The notes under the pieces: generated by a model | Seen by the model: the letters and a program-made list of their open reading frames with translations, nothing else | Databases searched by the model: none | What the model was told of the DNA's origin: nothing | Made by a program: the position numbers and the translations under genes | Part shown: one piece after another, positions 12,319 through 15,746 of the stretch | Position numbering within the stretch: position 1 is the first letter of the stretch | Layout of the letters: every line of letters begins with the position of its first letter | Source of the DNA: Proteobacteria bacterium UBA6921 | GTDB lineage: Bacteria; Pseudomonadota; Gammaproteobacteria; SG8-11 | Assembly: GCA_002450895.1 (NCBI GenBank) | Contig: DKAR01000022.1 | Span: 1-15,746, forward strand | Direction: 5' to 3' | DNA length: 15,746 nt

Positions 12319-14046
12319 CTAATGCCCATTACTCACCGCGCGCAGCGCAGCCCCGCGTTCTTGCAACCAGGGGCCGAGCTCGCTGCCTGGCATAGGTCGC
12401 GCGTAGTAGAAGCCTTGCACGAGATCGCAACCTTCCTCACGCAATACCTCCAGTTGCTCCAGCGACTCCACGCCCTCGGCAATGACACGCTTGTTCAGGC
12501 ATTTCGCCAAACTGATGATCGCACGCACTATTGCGCGGTCGTCATTGTTCCGCGAAAGATTTCGAGTGAACGACCGGTCGATTTTCAAAATATCGATCGG
12601 TAATTGGCGAAGGTATCCCAGCGATGAATACCCGGTGCCGAAATCATCGATGGACATTGTAATTCCCATGTCGTGAAGCCGCCGCAGCACATCGCTGGTC
12701 CGCGTGTTGTGTTCCATCAATATTGTTTCGGTAATTTCGAGTTCCAACGCTTCGGCATCCAGATCGGTCTGATCCAGAATCGCCTGAACCTTCTCCGGGA
12801 GTCTTGCATCCTGAAACTGCTTTACCGACAAATTAACCGCGACCCGAATCTGACTGAAGCCCTGCTTGCGCCATGTGCTGCACGCCTGACACGCCGCAGC
12901 AAGCACGCGGTCACCGATGGGAACGATCAACCCGGTTTTCTCGGCCAGCGGAATGAATGCTGATGGATCGTCGAGACCGGGCAGGCCGGGCAATCGCACC
13001 AGCGCCTCGACGCCTTCCACCTGATTCGTTTGCACGGAGATCAGGGGTTGATAGAAAGCCTGAATGGCGTCGCGATCAAGCGCAAGGCGTAGCGAATTTT
13101 CCAGCTCCAGATATTTGCGCGCATTATCAGCAAGCTCAGCCGTGAAGAATTGATACCCGTGGCCATCCTGCTTGCTGCGATACATCGCAATATCCGCGCG
13201 CCGCAATAGCTCCGCCGGTTCGGTTCCGTCATTGGGATACACGGCGATTCCGACACTGAGGTTGGAGTACAGGCGGCTTCCTTCTATTTCGAACGGTACG
13301 GAAAACTCGCGCTGAACGAGCTCCATGATCGACGCGGCCGCTTGCGGGGAATCGAGGTTCGCCAACACGAGTGCAAATTCGTCGCCTGCCAGGCGTGCGA
13401 CTGTATCGCCGGCATGGACGGAGCGCCGGAGGCGATTCGCGACGCCGCGCAGCAGGTGGTCACCGGCGGCATGGCCCAACGTGTCATTGATCAGCTTGAA
13501 CCGGTCCAGGTCGATAAATGCGACGGCGACGTATCCGTCATCGCGCTTCGCCGAACTGATCGCCTGATGCAGCCGCTCCAGAAATAACACACGATTGGGA
13601 AGACCCGTCAGCGCATCATGATGGGCGAGGAAGTCGAGGCGCCGATGCATTCGGTTGCGATCGCGCTTGACCATTGCATCACGCAGAGAACGTTCAATCG
13701 CAGGAATCAGTCGCTTCAGGTTGTTCTTCATCACGTAATCCTGAGCACCGCCTTGCATGGCCTCGACGGCGACTTCTTCGCCCACGGCACCGGAGACAAA
13801 TATAAATGGTACCGAGGCATCGATGGAGCGGACGATTGAAAGCGCATGCGAACCGCTGAAGCCCGGCATGACAAAATCACAAAGGACAATATCCCAGTCG
13901 CGCTGTTCGAGCGCTCCGCGAAGATCGCGCTCCGAGCAGACCTGGGTCCACTCGAGTTCGAATCCGGAACGCCGCAGTTGAATGATGACAAGCTCAATAT
14001 CGTCGACGCAGTCGTCGACAAAAAGTATGCTCAATGGCACGGACAT
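12319..14046 (-). CDS. Response regulator with REC, GGDEF (AGDEF) and EAL domains
   Basis: Cyclic-di-GMP signalling protein, 575 residues, cytosolic. The receiver domain (about 4-125) has acidic Asp11/Asp12, phospho-acceptor Asp57 in IVLCDFVMPG, Ser85 and Lys107. The GGDEF domain (about 137-305) has DALTGLPNR, FIDLDRFKLINDTLGHAAGD and a signature that reads AGDEF (220-224). The inhibitory-site RxxD is HAGD (211-214), so it has lost its arginine. The EAL domain (about 318-565) keeps the catalytic set: EALVR (Glu347), Asn405, Glu437 and Glu440 in EITET, DDFGTGYSSL (Asp467, Asp468), Lys488 and Glu524 in AEGVES. Phosphodiesterase activity therefore looks intact; cyclase activity is possible because AGDEF variants can work. 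The ATG at 14044-14046 is chosen because GAGG lies seven bases upstream and the receiver begins at once; an ATG at 14088 would add 14 residues. It follows the kinase gene by 69 bases. Confidence 0.94.
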   Translation of the reverse strand: MSVPLSILFVDDCVDDIELVIIQLRRSGFELEWTQVCSERDLRGALEQRDWDIVLCDFVMPGFSGSHALSIVRSIDASVPFIFVSGAVGEEVAVEAMQGGAQDYVMKNNLKRLIPAIERSLRDAMVKRDRNRMHRRLDFLAHHDALTGLPNRVLFLERLHQAISSAKRDDGYVAVAFIDLDRFKLINDTLGHAAGDHLLRGVANRLRRSVHAGDTVARLAGDEFALVLANLDSPQAAASIMELVQREFSVPFEIEGSRLYSNLSVGIAVYPNDGTEPAELLRRADIAMYRSKQDGHGYQFFTAELADNARKYLELENSLRLALDRDAIQAFYQPLISVQTNQVEGVEALVRLPGLPGLDDPSAFIPLAEKTGLIVPIGDRVLAAACQACSTWRKQGFSQIRVAVNLSVKQFQDARLPEKVQAILDQTDLDAEALELEITETILMEHNTRTSDVLRRLHDMGITMSIDDFGTGYSSLGYLRQLPIDILKIDRSFTRNLSRNNDDRAIVRAIISLAKCLNKRVIAEGVESLEQLEVLREEGCDLVQGFYYARPMPGSELGPWLQERGAALRAVSNGH

Positions 14047-14115
14047 GGTGGCACCTCGCCGGCTTCCGCCTGTTTGATAGGAATCCATTCAGAATTGAAC
14101 GACCGGACGGCACAC

Positions 14116-15746
14116 CTAAAAGTTTCCGGCACGTTCCTGTTGCACGCTGTCTCCCAAGGAAAAATGAAATGCTGCGCCGTGGCCCACACTGGACTCTGCC
14201 CAGATTTTTCCGCCATGGCGTTGAATGATGCGCTGCACTGTTGCCAGCCCGATTCCTGTTCCAGGAAATGCCGAGTTAAGGTGCAAGCGCTGGAACGGTT
14301 TGAACAATTTGTTTGAATAGGCCGTATCAAATCCGGCACCGTTGTCCCTCACAGTGAAAACCTGCCCATCCGCGGTCATGTTGACGGTGACCGAGATTTC
14401 CGGTGCGCCTGTGTCGCGCGTGAACTTCCAGGCATTTTCCAGCAGATTCGCCAGCGCCATTCGTATGAGATCCCGATCGCCGCGTGCCGTCATTCCTGGC
14501 GTGATCGACCAGGACACGTTTCGGCCCGGATTCATTCCCGCGAGTTCCTCACGAATTTCTCGCGCCATTGCCGTCAGGTCGATATTTCGCGGGTGCATGT
14601 CGGCACGGCGCAGACGCGTCAGTTTAAGAACATCATCAAACAGCTGGCCCATCCGCTGCGCTGCATTCCTGATCCTCTCGAGTTTGTCCCGCCCGTTCGC
14701 ATCAAGGCGTTCGGCGCTCTCCGCCGACAAGATATCGCTGAATCCCGCGATGGCGCGCAGCGGTGTTCGCAGGTCGTGCGATATCGTGTAACTGTATGCT
14801 TCAAGTTCACTGTTAAGTTCCCGCAATTCAACGTTGCGACGCAACAGGCGCGAATTCAGCTCGACAATCCGGTCTTCCGTGGCCTTGCGTTCGGAAATAT
14901 CGCGAACGATGGCCGCGTGGTAACGCTGCCCGCTTGCCGTATATTCAGAAAGCGAGACTTCGACCGGAAATGCGAGGCCACCCACGCGTTTCGCATCCAT
15001 GGCAACCGAAACATTTCTGCTGAATGGCGCATTCGCTTGTGCGTTACGGAACGCTTCGATCAGCGGCACCGAAAAGATCTCGCTGGACCGGGCACCAAGC
15101 ATGCTCTTTTGACCAAACGAAAACATCTGTTCCGCGGCCGGATTGACAAAACGAATGACATCGTACGCATCGACAGTGATCATCGCATCGCGCGCCGTTT
15201 CTGCCATCGCACTCAACAATGCGTCCTGTGACTTGAGCTGCGATTCAAGGGCTCGACGCGCCGCGATATCGCGCACGGCCACGACGACAAACATGCCATG
15301 AGTCGTATGCGCAACGCTCAAACTGATATCCACTGCAATCAGCTGCCCGGATTTGTGTTTGCCGTTCAACTCAAGGCCGATCCCCATGGGACGCGCGACG
15401 GGATCAAGCATGAATCGGCTTCGGTGCCCGACGTGTTTCGCACGAAAACTATCCGGCACCAGCACTTCCACCGATTGGCCCATCAGCTCGTTGCGTTCAT
15501 AGCCAAACATCGACTCAATTCGGGCGTTGACGCGCGAGATGACTCCTTCCGTACTGCAGATAACCAGGCCATCTGGTGCCGCCTCGATCAAATCGGCGAG
15601 TTGACGCTCCGCATCGGCGCGAAACTCTGCTTCAGCGCGCAGCTGCGCATTCAGCTCATTCAGCGCCCCGGTTCGCTCAATCACTCGCGCCTCAAGTGAT
15701 GCGTTGAGCACCTTGAGTTCGTTCAGCGCCTCACGTCGCGCATGAT
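14116..15746 (-). CDS. PAS-PAS sensor histidine kinase (N-terminus outside window)
   Basis: The frame is open to the window edge, so the beginning is missing; 542 residues are visible. The first ones (REALNELKVLNASLEARVIERT) look like a coiled-coil linker, as after a HAMP or another sensor region. Then come PAS 1 (LADLIEAAPDGLVICSTEG...MFGYERNELMGQ), PAS 2 (AETARDAMITVDAYDVIRFV...AEQMFSFGQ), a second coiled coil (RIVELNSRLLRRNVELRELN) and the HisKA box ISHDLRTPLRAI with the phospho-histidine codon at 14776-14778. The ATPase domain follows: N box NLLENAWKF, G1 DNGAGFD, F box LFKPFQRL and G2 GTGIGLATV. The SELEAYSYTISHDLRTPLRA form resembles kinases of the bacteriophytochrome group, but no chromophore domain is visible. 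It lies directly before the REC-GGDEF-EAL gene and is very likely its partner. The ligand or signal is unknown. Confidence 0.93.
   Translation of the reverse strand, partial: HARREALNELKVLNASLEARVIERTGALNELNAQLRAEAEFRADAERQLADLIEAAPDGLVICSTEGVISRVNARIESMFGYERNELMGQSVEVLVPDSFRAKHVGHRSRFMLDPVARPMGIGLELNGKHKSGQLIAVDISLSVAHTTHGMFVVVAVRDIAARRALESQLKSQDALLSAMAETARDAMITVDAYDVIRFVNPAAEQMFSFGQKSMLGARSSEIFSVPLIEAFRNAQANAPFSRNVSVAMDAKRVGGLAFPVEVSLSEYTASGQRYHAAIVRDISERKATEDRIVELNSRLLRRNVELRELNSELEAYSYTISHDLRTPLRAIAGFSDILSAESAERLDANGRDKLERIRNAAQRMGQLFDDVLKLTRLRRADMHPRNIDLTAMAREIREELAGMNPGRNVSWSITPGMTARGDRDLIRMALANLLENAWKFTRDTGAPEISVTVNMTADGQVFTVRDNGAGFDTAYSNKLFKPFQRLHLNSAFPGTGIGLATVQRIIQRHGGKIWAESSVGHGAAFHFSLGDSVQQERAGNF

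Noticed and set aside
14047..14088. Earlier ATG for the REC-GGDEF-EAL protein
   Set aside because: The 14 extra residues are not receiver-like and the ATG at 14046 has a well placed GAGG; I keep the shorter form.
1..15746. Mobile element, prophage, CRISPR array, tRNA or rRNA
   Set aside because: I found no transposase or integrase, no spaced direct repeats and no cloverleaf-like sequence in the few intergenic gaps.

Overview
The window looks like chromosomal DNA from a gammaproteobacterium. The order gyrA, mtnA (one strand) then mtaD, ubiG, mupP (the other strand) is the order I recall from Pseudomonas aeruginosa (PA3168-PA3172). GyrA carries Gln where E. coli has Ser83, which I recall as the natural residue in Stenotrophomonas and relatives. 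The hpnCDE squalene cassette suggests a hopanoid-making or otherwise triterpenoid-making lineage rather than an enteric or a typical pseudomonad. I cannot name the genus. I see no phage, insertion sequence, CRISPR, rRNA or tRNA; most of the window reads as ordinary core and near-core genome.

Layout. 1-890 (-): start of gyrA, cut by the window edge. 1052-4721 (-): five genes in a row, transcribed BNR/Asp-box propeller protein, MoaD/ThiS-like ubiquitin-fold protein, RutE-type nitroreductase, an unrecognised 157-residue helical protein, and mtnA. 4722-4827: divergent promoter region. 4828-7519 (+): mtaD, ubiG and mupP, tightly packed. 7572-8855 (+): rmuC. 8934-9110 (-): a 58-residue membrane-anchored small protein. 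9167-12279 (+): hpnC, hpnD, hpnE. 12319-15746 (-): a PAS-PAS histidine kinase (N-terminus outside the window) followed by a REC-GGDEF-EAL response regulator.

How the genes work together. MtaD and MtnA are two steps of methylthioadenosine salvage by the deaminating route (MTA to methylthioinosine; later methylthioribose-1-P to methylthioribulose-1-P); the phosphorylase between them is not here. UbiG makes two O-methylations in ubiquinone synthesis and is also SAM-linked. MupP is a HAD phosphatase, probably of the peptidoglycan-recycling type. HpnC, HpnD and HpnE convert two farnesyl diphosphates to squalene through presqualene diphosphate and hydroxysqualene; no squalene-hopene cyclase is next to them. 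The kinase and the REC-GGDEF-EAL protein form a likely two-component pair feeding into cyclic-di-GMP turnover.

The part least explained by known systems is 2127-4721, four genes sitting inside the otherwise conserved mtnA/mtaD junction. It includes a ubiquitin-fold protein ending in Gly-Gly coupled to a cytoplasmic Asp-box propeller with a lysine-rich tail, with no visible E1-like activating enzyme.
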